Program-made: the position numbers and the translations under genes
Notes under the pieces: generated by a model
Seen by the model: only the letters and a program-made list of their open reading frames with translations
Told to the model about the DNA's origin: nothing
The model's database searches: none
Assembly (NCBI RefSeq): GCF_900101095.1
Contig: NZ_FNFM01000003.1
Location: forward strand, 372,001-436,000
Direction: 5' to 3'
Length of the DNA stretch: 64,000 nucleotides
Source of the DNA: Actinopolyspora mzabensis
Lineage (GTDB): Bacteria > Actinomycetota > Actinomycetes > Mycobacteriales > Pseudonocardiaceae
In this document: piece by piece, positions 8,262 to 17,055 of the stretch
Layout of the letters: every line of letters starts with the position of its first letter
Position numbering within the stretch: the stretch's first letter is position 1

Positions 8262-8458
8262 TTGAAACGATCAGCCGGGCAGCACGCTCGCGGCGCTGTC
8301 CGGGGGTGGGAAGACGGTGCAGTGGTTGGTGGCTCCTGCGGCCGGTGGGGCGGTCACCGGCCCGCAAGCGGCGGAGGATCAGGCGTGATGCCTTGGCGGT
8401 CCTCGTGCTGGCCGAACGAGTCGCCCGCTCGGCGGGAACCGAGACCCCGAAACCATGA
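8262..8458 (+). pseudogene. remnant of an unidentified gene, frameshifted
   Basis: Two adjacent plus-strand frames show strong coding bias although no start is present. The first reads GSTLAALSGGGKTVQWL and then AAGGAVTGPQAAEDQ up to about 8390. The second reads DALAVLVLAERVARSAG to a TGA at 8456-8458. Removing one base near 8390 joins them into one protein C-terminus. The family is not recognised. It lies in the gap upstream of the aconitase gene and is probably the 3' scar of a deleted gene. Confidence 0.4.
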
Positions 8459-8501
8459 GGTCACGTGGCGTTTCGGTGGTGGATCCCTTCCGTCCGGCGA
8501 G

Positions 8502-9494
8502 CTAGAGCTCGCCCGGCAGCGGGAGGATCGCCACCGCGCGGCTGGTCAGGCTGCCCAGGTAGAGCGTGTCCCGGTGTCGGCGCACGCCGGTGACCATCCC
8601 GAAACCGTCCACCGGCGCGGCGAGTTCGTGCACCACCCGCCCGTGGGTGTCCACGGCCAGCAGCCACAGCGTTTCGGCTGGTTGCGGCTGCAGTGGTTGC
8701 GGGAGCGCGGTGGCCAGGCGCAGCAGCACCGGGGCGTGGGTGTGGGCGGTGTCGAGCAGGCGGCTGCGTGCCGCGGCCTGGGTTATCCAGATCAGCCCGT
8801 CGGTGCCGGTGGAGATGTTGTCGGGGAAACCGGCCATCGCCGACAGCAGCGTGTCGCTGCTGCCCGCGTGGGGCCCGGTCAGTGTCACGCGACGTAGCCG
8901 GTAGGCGCCGGTTTCGGCGACCACCACGCTGGACTCGTCGGGGGTCAGCGCCACCCCGTTGGCGAACTGCAGCCCGTCGAGCAGCACCTCGGCGGGCCCG
9001 CCCGGCGGCAGGCGCCACAACCGGCCGGTGCCCGAGTGTTCCATGAGGTCGTGCCGCCACCGCGATAATGGGAACCGGCGGGAGGAGTCGCTGAAGTACA
9101 CGGTGCCGTCGGTGGCCACCGCGGCGTTGTTGCACAGCGCCGGCCGCCCCGGCCCGCCGGGGGCGAGCAGGGTGTGGACGTGTCCGTGCCGCGGGTCGAT
9201 GCGTAGCAGGCCGCGTTCGGCGTCGCAGACCAGCAGCGCCCCGTCGGGCAGCGTTTCGATGCCCAGCGGGCGGCCGCCGGTGTGGGCCAGCACCCGCAGC
9301 TGCCGCCCGTCCTGGTCCAGTGCGAGCAGGCGGCCGTCGTCGACGCCGGTGATGATGCGGCCGTGTTCGTCGAGCACGACGTCTTCGGGGCCGAGGCCGT
9401 TGACCGGCAGCAGGCGGGGCGCGGCGAGTCCCCGTGGCTGGGTGCGACGGGCTCGGGGTGGGTGCCACCCGCGGGGGCGGATCCCGGTGGGCAT
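8502..9494 (-). CDS. SMP-30/gluconolactonase-like beta-propeller protein
   Basis: A 330-residue six-bladed beta-propeller of the SMP-30/strictosidine synthase-like group. Typical blade motifs are seen: EDVVLDEHGRIITG near residue 40, DGTVYFSDSS mid-protein, LQFANGVALTPDESSVVVAET and FPDNISTGTDGLIWI. These proteins hydrolyse lactones or related esters with a bound divalent metal. No signal peptide is visible. It is the last gene of a four-gene run starting with the phosphoribosyltransferase at 13613, 104 bp after the SAM-dependent gene. The stop codon sits inside a short palindrome (8496-8513). The substrate is unknown. Confidence 0.8.
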   Translation of the reverse strand: MPTGIRPRGWHPPRARRTQPRGLAAPRLLPVNGLGPEDVVLDEHGRIITGVDDGRLLALDQDGRQLRVLAHTGGRPLGIETLPDGALLVCDAERGLLRIDPRHGHVHTLLAPGGPGRPALCNNAAVATDGTVYFSDSSRRFPLSRWRHDLMEHSGTGRLWRLPPGGPAEVLLDGLQFANGVALTPDESSVVVAETGAYRLRRVTLTGPHAGSSDTLLSAMAGFPDNISTGTDGLIWITQAAARSRLLDTAHTHAPVLLRLATALPQPLQPQPAETLWLLAVDTHGRVVHELAAPVDGFGMVTGVRRHRDTLYLGSLTSRAVAILPLPGEL

Positions 9495-9598
9495 GGTCGG
9501 CTCCCGGTGTGTGGGCGGTGTCCGTGCGGGGACAACGAGGCCGCTGCCGTTGGGTGACGCGGCGATGTCGACGAGGATCGGGGTGGGTTCCGGGGAGA

Positions 9599-10423
9599 TT
9601 ACGTGTCCCGTTCGGCGGGAGTGATGTCGAGGATCTGGTCGCGGGTGGTCTCGAGCCGGGCGGCTGCCGAGGCGGTGTTGACGGCCACGGCCAGGTGCCC
9701 GGCCGAGTCGGCCAGCACCAGGCAGTCGCCTTCGGCGACGTCGCCGAAGGTGCGGCCGAACCGGGCGGTGAACCGGCCGGTGGGGGTGGTGATCAGCAGC
9801 GGCTCGCCGTGGTGCCAGGGGGCCTGCGCCGCGGGCAGCGCCAGCTGCAGGTTGCCGAAGTGGTCGATGGTGATCACCTGTGCCCGCACGTTCCGGCCGT
9901 GGCGGCTGGAGTGGGCTGTGGGGGCGGGCACGAGTTGGGCGGGCGTCAGCGCGGGGCCCGCCGCCCGGATGTCGGCGCCCAGCGCGGCGGCCGCGGCCAC
10001 GGGGGCGAAGATGTCGCGGCCGTGGAAAGTGGCCGAGACCTCGGGAAGCCACCAGTCCGGTTCGGCCAGTTCCACGGCGGTGGTGATCCCGCCGAGCCGC
10101 TCCGCCGGGGCGAGCAGCACCCCGTTGTCCGGCCCGACGAGCAGACTGCCGGAGCTGGTTTCCAGCGCGATGCCGCGCCGAGTGGTTCCCACACCGGGGT
10201 CGATGACGACCAGGTGCACCGCGGTGGGTAGGTAGGGCACGGTCTGAGTCAGCACCGCTGAGGCGGCGGTGATCGCCTGCGGGGGAATGTGGTGGCTGAT
10301 GTCGAGAACAGACACCCCCGGGGCGTGCCGGGCCAGCACTCCTCGGCAGGCGGCGACGAACCCGTCGGCGGTGCCGTAGTCGGTGGTAAACGAGATCCAC
10401 GGGTGGCGCGGCTGATCGCTCAT
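9599..10423 (-). CDS. SAM hydroxide adenosyltransferase (DUF62 family)
   Basis: A 274-residue member of the fluorinase/chlorinase/SAM-hydrolase family, which splits S-adenosylmethionine by attack of water or halide on the ribose. The N-terminus shows FTTDYGTADGFVAACRG (the Asp binds ribose), then HHIPP and DPGVGTTRR. The C-terminal domain has ITIDHFGNLQLAL. The length fits the housekeeping hydroxide type, not the longer halogenating enzymes. Its ATG overlaps the stop of the Clp-type ATPase (ATGA), so translation is probably coupled. This pairing is unusual. Confidence 0.85.
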   Translation of the reverse strand: MSDQPRHPWISFTTDYGTADGFVAACRGVLARHAPGVSVLDISHHIPPQAITAASAVLTQTVPYLPTAVHLVVIDPGVGTTRRGIALETSSGSLLVGPDNGVLLAPAERLGGITTAVELAEPDWWLPEVSATFHGRDIFAPVAAAAALGADIRAAGPALTPAQLVPAPTAHSSRHGRNVRAQVITIDHFGNLQLALPAAQAPWHHGEPLLITTPTGRFTARFGRTFGDVAEGDCLVLADSAGHLAVAVNTASAAARLETTRDQILDITPAERDT

Positions 10424-12849
10424 GGTTCCATCGTGGCACCGTCGCCGCCTGCTGGGGCAGTGACCGGGGTGGGCTCTCGGCGCGGCTCGGCGCGGCGGTC
10501 CTCGTCGGCGTGCTGCTGCGCCCCGCCCAGCCGCACGGTGAGCGTGTCCTGCTCGTCGAGGTCGACGTGCACGGTCCGCCCTTCCGGTGCGGGGTGCTCG
10601 GTCAGCAGGGCGGCGATGCGGTTGTGCAGTTGCCGTTCGATGACCCGCCGCAGTTGCCGCGCCCCGAACTCGCGGTGTTCACCGCGGTGCACGAGCCAGC
10701 GCACCGCCCGTTCGGTGATCTCCAGCCGCATCCCCCGGGTGTGCACCCGCTGCCGGGTGTGCTCCAGCAGCGACCGCGCGATGTCGACCAGCGCGTCGGT
10801 GGCCAGCGGTTCGAACGGCACGATCTCGTCGATGCGGTTGACGAACTCCGGCCGCAGCCGCGCGCTGAGCGCGGCCACGGGGTCGAACGGGGGCTGGTCG
10901 GGCTCGGCGGCGCGCAGTGCCTGCTCGGCTCCGATGTTGGAGGTCATGATGACCACGGTGTTGCTGAAGTCCACGGTGGTGCCGTTGGAGTCGGTGAGTC
11001 TGCCCGCGTCGAGTACCTGCAGCAGTGTGTTGAGGATGTCGGGGTGGGCTTTTTCGATCTCGTCGAGCAGCAGCACGCTGTAGGGGTGGGTGCGGATGCT
11101 GTTGGTGAGCTGGCCGGGTTCGTCGTGGCCGAGATAGCCGGGCGGGGCTCCGATCAGGCGTGCCACGCTGTGCTTCTCCTGGAATTCGCCCATGTCGAAC
11201 CGCACCGTGCGGTCGCTGTCGGAGAACAGCGCGGCCGCCAGCGCCCGCGCCAGCTCCGTTTTGCCCACCCCGGTGGGGCCGGTGAACACGAAGCTGCACA
11301 ACGGGCGGTCCGGGTCGGACAGGCCGGTGCGGGCGCGGCGGATGGCGTCGGCGACGGTGCGGGTGGCCTGTGGTTGGCCGATGACGCGTTCGGACAGTCG
11401 GGCGTCGAGTTCGCGGAGTTTGACGCGTTCGGTGGTGCCCAGTTCGGTCAACGGTAGGCCGGTGCGGTCGGCGACGACCTCGGTGACGGTGTCGGTTCCC
11501 AGCAGCGGCCGGGCGGTGCCGGTGGGTTCGCGGTCGTGCCGCAGCCGCAGTCGTGCGCAGGCCTGGTCGAGCACGTCGACGGCCTTGTCGGGCAGGAAGC
11601 GTTCGGGGATGTGGCGCTCGGCCAGCTCGGCGGCGTGCCGCAGCGCCTCTTCGTCGATGCGGACGCGGTGGTGCTGCTGGTAGCGCTGCCGCATTCCCCG
11701 CAGGATCGCGGTGGTCTCGGCCACCGTGGGTTCGGGCACCCTCACGGGGTGGAACCGTCGTTCCAGGGCCGGGTCCTTTTCGATGTGCCTGCGGTATTCC
11801 TCGGTGGTGGTGGCGCCGATCAGGGGAAGTTCACCGCGTGCCAGGGCGGGTTTGACCACGGTGGCCGCGTCCAGCGCGCCGTCGCCGGCTCCGGTCCCGA
11901 TCAGCACGTGGATCTCGTCGACGAACACGATCAGGTCCTGGCGGTGTTCGGTGACTTCGCGGAGCAGTTCCCGCAGCCGCCGCTCGAAGTCCCCCCGGTG
12001 TTGCGCTCCGGCGACGATGCCGGTGACGTCGAGGGAGACCAGTCGACGGCCCGCCAGCAGCGGCGGCGCGGTGTTGGTGCTGATGCGGTGGGCAAGTCCT
12101 TCCACGATGGCGGTTTTGCCCACCCCGGCCTCCCCCAGCAGCACGGGGCTGTTCTTGCCGCGCCGGGCCAGCACCTCCACGATCTGGTCGATCTGGTGGT
12201 CACGTCCGGTCACCGGGTCGATGTCGCCCGCGGCGGCGCGGGCGGTCAGGTCCACACCGAACTCGTCCAGCCACGGCGTGGCGGGCTGCGTGGTGTCGTG
12301 GTGGTGCTGCTCGGTGTGCTCGGCAGGGTTGCCGCGGTGCTGCTCGCCCTGTTCGATCGCCCGTGCCAGTGCCCGGCCCGCCGCGGAGTCGGCGTCGGTG
12401 GCCACCCCCAGCAGCAGGTGCCGTGTGCCGAGCTGGGCGGCGTCCTCGTGCCGTGCCTGCCGGTAAGAGCCCAGCAGGGCGTGCCGTGCGGCGCTGGTCA
12501 GCCAGGGACGCGGGTCGGTCGAACCGCCGGTGGCCTCGTGCGCCCCGGCCAGGGTGCGCAGGCTGCGGGCAAGCCGGTCCACCGCCACCCCGGTTTCGCG
12601 CAGCATCGAGGCGGTGGGCCCGATCTGGGTCAGTGCCCACAGCAGGTGGGTGTCGTCGAGGGCGGTGTGGCCCCAGTCGCGGGCGGCGTGCACGGCTGTG
12701 GCCAGCACCGTGCGGGCCTGCTCGTCGAGCACACCGGCCTGCCCGGGGTGGGCGGTGTCGCTGGTCGTGTCGTCCCCCCGGGCACGCAGCAGTTCGTCGA
12801 GCAGCGACTCGACACCCGGTGACGGTTCGAAGGCCCGGCCGCTACTCAC
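10420..12849 (-). CDS. Clp-type double AAA+ ATPase lacking the middle domain
   Basis: An 809-residue HSP100 protein. It has a Clp N-domain (about residues 30-170), a first AAA+ module (Walker A GEAGVGKT, Walker B IVFVDEIH) and a second AAA+ module (GPTGVGKT, VLLLDEIEK, arginine-finger region RPEFVNRIDEIVPF). The coiled-coil middle domain of ClpB and the shorter one of ClpC are absent: modules are joined by about 25 residues. I see no IGF/LGF-type ClpP-docking loop after TSNIGAEQ. It is therefore probably an unfoldase or disaggregase working without ClpP. The GTG start follows a 98-bp gap after the phosphoribosyltransferase. Confidence 0.85.
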   Translation of the reverse strand: MSSGRAFEPSPGVESLLDELLRARGDDTTSDTAHPGQAGVLDEQARTVLATAVHAARDWGHTALDDTHLLWALTQIGPTASMLRETGVAVDRLARSLRTLAGAHEATGGSTDPRPWLTSAARHALLGSYRQARHEDAAQLGTRHLLLGVATDADSAAGRALARAIEQGEQHRGNPAEHTEQHHHDTTQPATPWLDEFGVDLTARAAAGDIDPVTGRDHQIDQIVEVLARRGKNSPVLLGEAGVGKTAIVEGLAHRISTNTAPPLLAGRRLVSLDVTGIVAGAQHRGDFERRLRELLREVTEHRQDLIVFVDEIHVLIGTGAGDGALDAATVVKPALARGELPLIGATTTEEYRRHIEKDPALERRFHPVRVPEPTVAETTAILRGMRQRYQQHHRVRIDEEALRHAAELAERHIPERFLPDKAVDVLDQACARLRLRHDREPTGTARPLLGTDTVTEVVADRTGLPLTELGTTERVKLRELDARLSERVIGQPQATRTVADAIRRARTGLSDPDRPLCSFVFTGPTGVGKTELARALAAALFSDSDRTVRFDMGEFQEKHSVARLIGAPPGYLGHDEPGQLTNSIRTHPYSVLLLDEIEKAHPDILNTLLQVLDAGRLTDSNGTTVDFSNTVVIMTSNIGAEQALRAAEPDQPPFDPVAALSARLRPEFVNRIDEIVPFEPLATDALVDIARSLLEHTRQRVHTRGMRLEITERAVRWLVHRGEHREFGARQLRRVIERQLHNRIAALLTEHPAPEGRTVHVDLDEQDTLTVRLGGAQQHADEDRRAEPRREPTPVTAPAGGDGATMEP

Positions 12850-12947
12850 GTCACACTCCCGATCGGCATGGCTGGTCGTGGTGTGGCCCCACGTTGATCA
12901 CGCTGTCCATCCTGGCCAATACCGTCGAGACGGTGTGCGGGTGGTGC

Positions 12948-13613
12948 CTATCCCGGCACACCGTGGCCCAGCAGCCGGTGCAGCTCGTCATCGGTGACCG
13001 GCCGGAAGTCTCGGTACCACTGCCCCACCGCGGTGAACGTCCTCGGGCTGCTGGGACACACCAGCAGGTCGACCTCGCCGGACAGCGCCGCCACTGCCTC
13101 GGGAGCGCCGACCGGCACGGCCAGCACGACACGGGCCGGGTCGGCTTGGCGGACTCGCCGGATCGCGGCGCGGGCGGTGGCGCCGGTGGCCAGCCCGTCG
13201 TCGACGATGATCACGTCGCGGCCGGTCAGTTCCACCGGCGCCTCGTACTGGTAGGCCCGCTCCTGCCTGCGGGCCTCGGCACGTTGCTGTTCGCACTGGG
13301 CGTCGAGCTGTTCGGCGTCGAGCTCGAAGGCCCGCAGCAGCCGTTGGTCGTAGGTGGGCGGGCCCTGCGCGGCCACCGCGCCCAGCGCCAGTTCCGGCTG
13401 GCCGGGGGCGCCGATCTTGCGGGCCACGCAGGCCTGCACCGGGGCGTGCAGCGCCGCGGCCACTTCCGCGGCGACCGGCACCCCGCCGCGGGCCAGCCCC
13501 AGCACCACCGGATCGGCGAGCCGGTGGTGGGCCAGTTGACCGGCCAGGGCACGACCGGCGTGGGCGCGGTCGGTGTAGACCGTGTCGCTGTCGAAGGCAT
13601 CGTGGTTGCCCAT
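12948..13613 (-). CDS. phosphoribosyltransferase family protein
   Basis: A 221-residue type I phosphoribosyltransferase fold. The PRPP-binding loop VIIVDDGLATGATARAA lies at about residue 130, and the N-terminus has the LGLARGGVPVAAEVA motif of the stress-associated subgroup (similar to mycobacterial Rv0571c-type proteins). It probably transfers phosphoribose or has lost base specificity; the substrate is unknown. It is the first gene of the run that continues with the Clp ATPase, the SAM hydrolase and the SMP-30 protein. Confidence 0.8.
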   Translation of the reverse strand: MGNHDAFDSDTVYTDRAHAGRALAGQLAHHRLADPVVLGLARGGVPVAAEVAAALHAPVQACVARKIGAPGQPELALGAVAAQGPPTYDQRLLRAFELDAEQLDAQCEQQRAEARRQERAYQYEAPVELTGRDVIIVDDGLATGATARAAIRRVRQADPARVVLAVPVGAPEAVAALSGEVDLLVCPSSPRTFTAVGQWYRDFRPVTDDELHRLLGHGVPG

Positions 13614-14270
13614 GCTCGGCCTCCTTCGGGCCGCGGGTGGGGATACGGCGCCGTGGACGCCCCGGCTCCCTTGCTGCCAGGATGCCCACCTCGGCGGGCG
13701 GGAGAAACCCGACCGCCTCCGCTCTCGCCCCGATGTGAGGGGTGCAGAGCGTGTTCGAGTCGATCGGTGCCGCCTTCGACGGCGTGGCGCCGGGGGCGTT
13801 CCGAAAAGGATCGGCTCGCGGGCGATCGTCCGCGGCGTGCTTCCGGGTTCGGGTTACCCGGCCAAACCGGATGTGTCCCCCGAGTCCCCGTATCGACGCA
13901 CTTCGAACACCACAGCACGGAGTTATGGGTCTGGTGGCTCCGTCGTTCGTGATCGCTGTGGCCGTAGCCGTTGGCCCTGTTTTGGAGGTGTCGAAGCGAC
14001 GCGTCTAATCGCGGGGAGCACCTCCCCGGCGTGCCAGGTCGGCGTTTTGGGCAATGCTCGAAACCCCGCTTGAAAATTCTGTCCCGCACCGGGGAAACCG
14101 GGGAGAGACCCGCCGTGGACGAGACTCTCCCCCTTGTTTCTGCCACCAACGGCGCGAAGCGTTCACCGAGCACCTCTCCCGGTGCTTCCCGCTTCGTTTC
14201 GGAGACGTCCGGAGCGATTCCCCCACATGCGCGCGGCGAACACACCACCAGCGGACGCTGCCCAAAGTCA
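13614..14270. other. 657-bp intergenic region with several hairpins
   Basis: No convincing gene is seen on either strand. Three inverted repeats stand out: CGGGGAG-CAC-CTCCCCG at 14012-14028, GGGGAGAG with CTCTCCCC at 14100-14132, and AGCACC with GGTGCT at 14169-14186. A direct repeat (CCGGGGA AACCGGGGA) precedes the second. The hairpins lie downstream of the ABC-class ATPase gene and upstream of the phosphoribosyltransferase. They may form its terminator or a structured leader. Confidence 0.4.
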
Positions 14271-16001
14271 CTAGTCGCGGAAAGCCCCGACACGCAGGGT
14301 GCGCAACCGGTTGAGCGCGGCGGCGAGTTCGAAACGGCGGGGCACGGCGAAGTCGCCGACATAGCGGTCGTCGACGGCGTGGATGCCGCGTTTGGCGACT
14401 TCGGCGTCGTAGGCGTCGAGTACCTCGTGCACGGTGCGGCTGCCGTCGAGCATGCCGGAGCGGGCACAGGTGACCAGGGCCAGGCCGATACCGGTGACCT
14501 GGCTGGGATCGACCAGCTGTTCCACGGCCCGCAGTTCCACGGTGGACTGGCCCAGTGTCAACGCGTCGGTGCCGCGGGAACGGACCTTCGGCCGGTCGGT
14601 CTCCACCGACTTGGGGTCGGGCACCCGGGCGCGGGTGTCGGGGAACGTCTCTGCTTCCCGGTGCCGCCCGGTGGGGGTGGTGGCCAGGGAGCGGGCCCGT
14701 TCGGTGACCTCGTAGCAGCGGTAGGAGTCCAGCATCAGCACCCGGTCGGCGACGTCCATGTAGTCGCCGGATCCGCCCATGACCATCACGGTGGACACGC
14801 CGTGGCGCTGGTGCAGCGGGCGGATGAGGTCCAGAAACGGGGTCAGCGGCTCGGAGTCCTTGGCCACCAGTTCCTGCATCCGCGCGTCGCGGATCATCAG
14901 GTTGGTCGCGGCGGTGTCCTCGTCCAGCAGCAGCGCCTTCGAACCCGCCTCGACGGCCTCGACGATCGACGCGGCCTGCGAGGTCGAGCCCGAGGCGTTG
15001 TCGGTGGAGAAGTCGCTGGTGTCGGAGCCGGTGGGCAGGTGGCTGACGAAGGGGCTGACGTCGACGCGGTGCACGCGCCTGCCGTCCTCGGCGCGGACCT
15101 TGACGGTGTCGGGGGTGCACACCACCAGTTCCCTGCCGTCGCCGGGAACATGATCGTAGATGCCGTGCTCCAGCGCGCGCAGCAGGGTGGACTTGCCGTG
15201 GAAACCACCGCCGACGATCAGGCTGATGCCTTCGGGGATGCCCATGCCGGACACGCGTCCCCGGTTGGGCAGGTCGAACTCCACCCGCAGCGATTCCGGA
15301 GATGAGAAGGGAACCGCCTGCTGCAGCGGGCGGTCGTCGATGCCGCTGCGGCGAGGGAGCACCGCGCCGTCGGCGACGAAGGCCACCAGGTTGTGCGGGG
15401 CCAGCTGGTGCCGCAGCGCGTCGGTGTCCTCGATGGAGTCGACGAACTCGCGCACCCGGGACTGGTCGGCGGTGTGCCACCGCAGCGCGGCCTCGACGGT
15501 GTCGGGCAGATCACGGCACAGCGCCTGCTCGGCCTGCTTGCCGTCGATGCTGCGTCCCCGTCCGGGCATGTCGATGCCCAGCCGCAGGATCACGGTGCCG
15601 TCGACGATCTGGCAGGCACTGCGGTCGAGGACCTGTTGCCTGCCCGCGTCGACGCTGAGTTTGCTGTCTTTGAGGCGGCGGTGCACCGCGCGGACCAGCA
15701 CCCCGGCGAGCCCGCGGGCTCGTGCCGGGCTGGACCACAGGTCGGGGGGAAACCCGGCGTGTTCGGGGCTGACGCGTACTTCGCAGCGGCTGGCCGGGGC
15801 GTAGGGGTCGGGCTGGACCCGCTGTATCTGCAGGGTGAACCCGTCGAAGGACCAGGTTCCGGTCAGCGACTTGTAGCGCCCGTAGCTGGCGCCGTGCATC
15901 GATCTGAGTTGATCGCGCAGCCCCTGGGCGGTTCGGTTGCTCGGTTCGGCCGGTTGGCCACGCCCACTCGGGCCACGATTGTTACTCGCTCGTTGTGTCA
16001 T
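14271..16001 (-). CDS. ABC-class P-loop ATPase (COG3044 type)
   Basis: A 576-residue protein of the predicted ABC-class ATPase family (COG3044), which includes the trypanosome RNA-editing protein MRB1590. Conserved features: an N-terminal LRDQLRSMHGASYGRYKSL block, the P-loop GGGFHGKSTLLRALEHG near residue 270, KALLLDEDTAATNLMIRD (Walker B, about 370) and VMGGSGDYMDVADRVLML. These proteins are thought to bind RNA or nucleic acid; the bacterial role is unknown. AGGAG lies directly against the ATG, which is unusually close. It is divergent from the lysozyme gene. Confidence 0.85.
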   Translation of the reverse strand: MTQRASNNRGPSGRGQPAEPSNRTAQGLRDQLRSMHGASYGRYKSLTGTWSFDGFTLQIQRVQPDPYAPASRCEVRVSPEHAGFPPDLWSSPARARGLAGVLVRAVHRRLKDSKLSVDAGRQQVLDRSACQIVDGTVILRLGIDMPGRGRSIDGKQAEQALCRDLPDTVEAALRWHTADQSRVREFVDSIEDTDALRHQLAPHNLVAFVADGAVLPRRSGIDDRPLQQAVPFSSPESLRVEFDLPNRGRVSGMGIPEGISLIVGGGFHGKSTLLRALEHGIYDHVPGDGRELVVCTPDTVKVRAEDGRRVHRVDVSPFVSHLPTGSDTSDFSTDNASGSTSQAASIVEAVEAGSKALLLDEDTAATNLMIRDARMQELVAKDSEPLTPFLDLIRPLHQRHGVSTVMVMGGSGDYMDVADRVLMLDSYRCYEVTERARSLATTPTGRHREAETFPDTRARVPDPKSVETDRPKVRSRGTDALTLGQSTVELRAVEQLVDPSQVTGIGLALVTCARSGMLDGSRTVHEVLDAYDAEVAKRGIHAVDDRYVGDFAVPRRFELAAALNRLRTLRVGAFRD

Positions 16002-16172
16002 CTCCTGATGGGTACCCCGAGCCGACGGTGAATATCCAATCGGGTCCGCCCCGGCGCGTGTGACGGGGTGTGACCTGCCGCTTTCGGTAGTCTCCCAACC
16101 GGGTCACGGCAACACGTTGCGTGATTGAACGTCGGGTCGCCACCACCCGAATCACCGAGGAGGATCACCGTC

Positions 16173-16967
16173 GTGAGCGATGTCAGCTCCGCAGCCAACC
16201 GATCACGTCGACACCCCGGAACGAAACCGCGCCGCGGCGCCCGCCTGGCCAGTGTGCTCGCTGTCACCGTGGTGGGACTGGCCACACCGGCCGCGGCGAG
16301 CACCCACACCCCCGGTTCCCCCGCCCGCGGCGCCACGGTTGCCGGCATGGACGTCAGCGGGCACCAGGGCACGGTGAACTGGACCGCCGCCTGGAACCAG
16401 GGCGCCCGGTTCAGCTACGTCAAAGCCACCGAAGGCACCGGATTCCGCAGCACGAGCTTCTCCTCCCAGTACGAGGGGGCGCGGCGCGTGGGAATGCTGC
16501 GCGGGGCCTACCACTTCGGCCGCCCGGACCTGTCCGACGCGGCCGCACAGGCCCGGTTCTTCGTCGCCAACGGCGGCGGGTGGTCCCCCGACGGGCACAC
16601 GCTGCCGGGAGCGCTGGACATCGAGTACAACCCGTACGGGCCCGACGACTGCTACGGACTCTCCCCCACCGCCATGTCCGACTGGATCGCCGAATTCAGC
16701 GACACCTACCGCGCGTTGGCCGGGCGTTTCCCCGCCATCTACACCACCCGCCACTGGTGGAACACCTGCACCGCGGGCAACCCGGACTTCGCGGGCAACA
16801 ATCCACTGTGGGTGGCGCGGTACGGCCCACGGCTGGGGGAACTTCCCGCGGGCTGGGACAGCCACGCGATCTGGCAGCACGACAACCAGGGAACATTTCC
16901 CGGCGACCAGAACATGTTCAACGGCGACATGGCCGCGCTGAAACGGTTCGCCACCGCCGCCCCGTGA
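16173..16967 (+). CDS. secreted GH25 lysozyme (N-acetylmuramidase)
   Basis: A 264-residue secreted glycoside hydrolase of family 25 that cleaves peptidoglycan glycan strands. The arginine-rich N-terminus and hydrophobic segment (about residues 25-42, ending PAAAS) form a signal peptide. The catalytic domain has MDVSGHQG (Asp60) and LDIEYN (Asp149, Glu151), the expected acidic residues. No separate cell-wall-binding domain is present. The GTG at 16173 was chosen because GAGGAGG lies nine bases upstream. It is followed by a strong bidirectional terminator. Confidence 0.9.
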   Translation: MSDVSSAANRSRRHPGTKPRRGARLASVLAVTVVGLATPAAASTHTPGSPARGATVAGMDVSGHQGTVNWTAAWNQGARFSYVKATEGTGFRSTSFSSQYEGARRVGMLRGAYHFGRPDLSDAAAQARFFVANGGGWSPDGHTLPGALDIEYNPYGPDDCYGLSPTAMSDWIAEFSDTYRALAGRFPAIYTTRHWWNTCTAGNPDFAGNNPLWVARYGPRLGELPAGWDSHAIWQHDNQGTFPGDQNMFNGDMAALKRFATAAP

Positions 16968-17007
16968 CACCCGCGTCCCCGTGACCTTCGCGGCCCGGCA
17001 CCCCCGC

Positions 17008-17044
17008 CCGGGTGGGCACCGGTCACCAGCCGGTGCCCACCCGG
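17008..17044. terminator. strong bidirectional hairpin terminator
   Basis: A perfect 15-bp stem (CCGGGTGGGCACCGG with its complement) and a 7-nt loop lie between the convergent lysozyme and LCP genes. Confidence 0.85.
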
Positions 17045-17055
17045 AGTGGCCGGTG

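Noticed and set aside
8496-8513. Palindrome GGCGAGCT-AG-AGCTCGCC at the SMP-30 stop codon
   Set aside because: It overlaps the last codons and is short. A true terminator should lie beyond the stop, so it may be chance.
12363-13952. A plus-strand frame of about 530 codons across the Clp ATPase and phosphoribosyltransferase
   Set aside because: It is arginine/glycine-rich antisense of two well-identified genes, without domain motifs.
14000-14130. Possible CRISPR-like repeats (CGGGGAGCACC, CCGGGGA)
   Set aside because: Repeats are short, unequal and not regularly spaced, and no cas gene is present.
14271-14271. A biosynthetic or defence gene cluster anywhere in the window
   Set aside because: No PKS, NRPS, restriction, CBASS, retron or toxin-antitoxin signature was found. 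The single methyltransferase and ATPase genes have no cluster partners.
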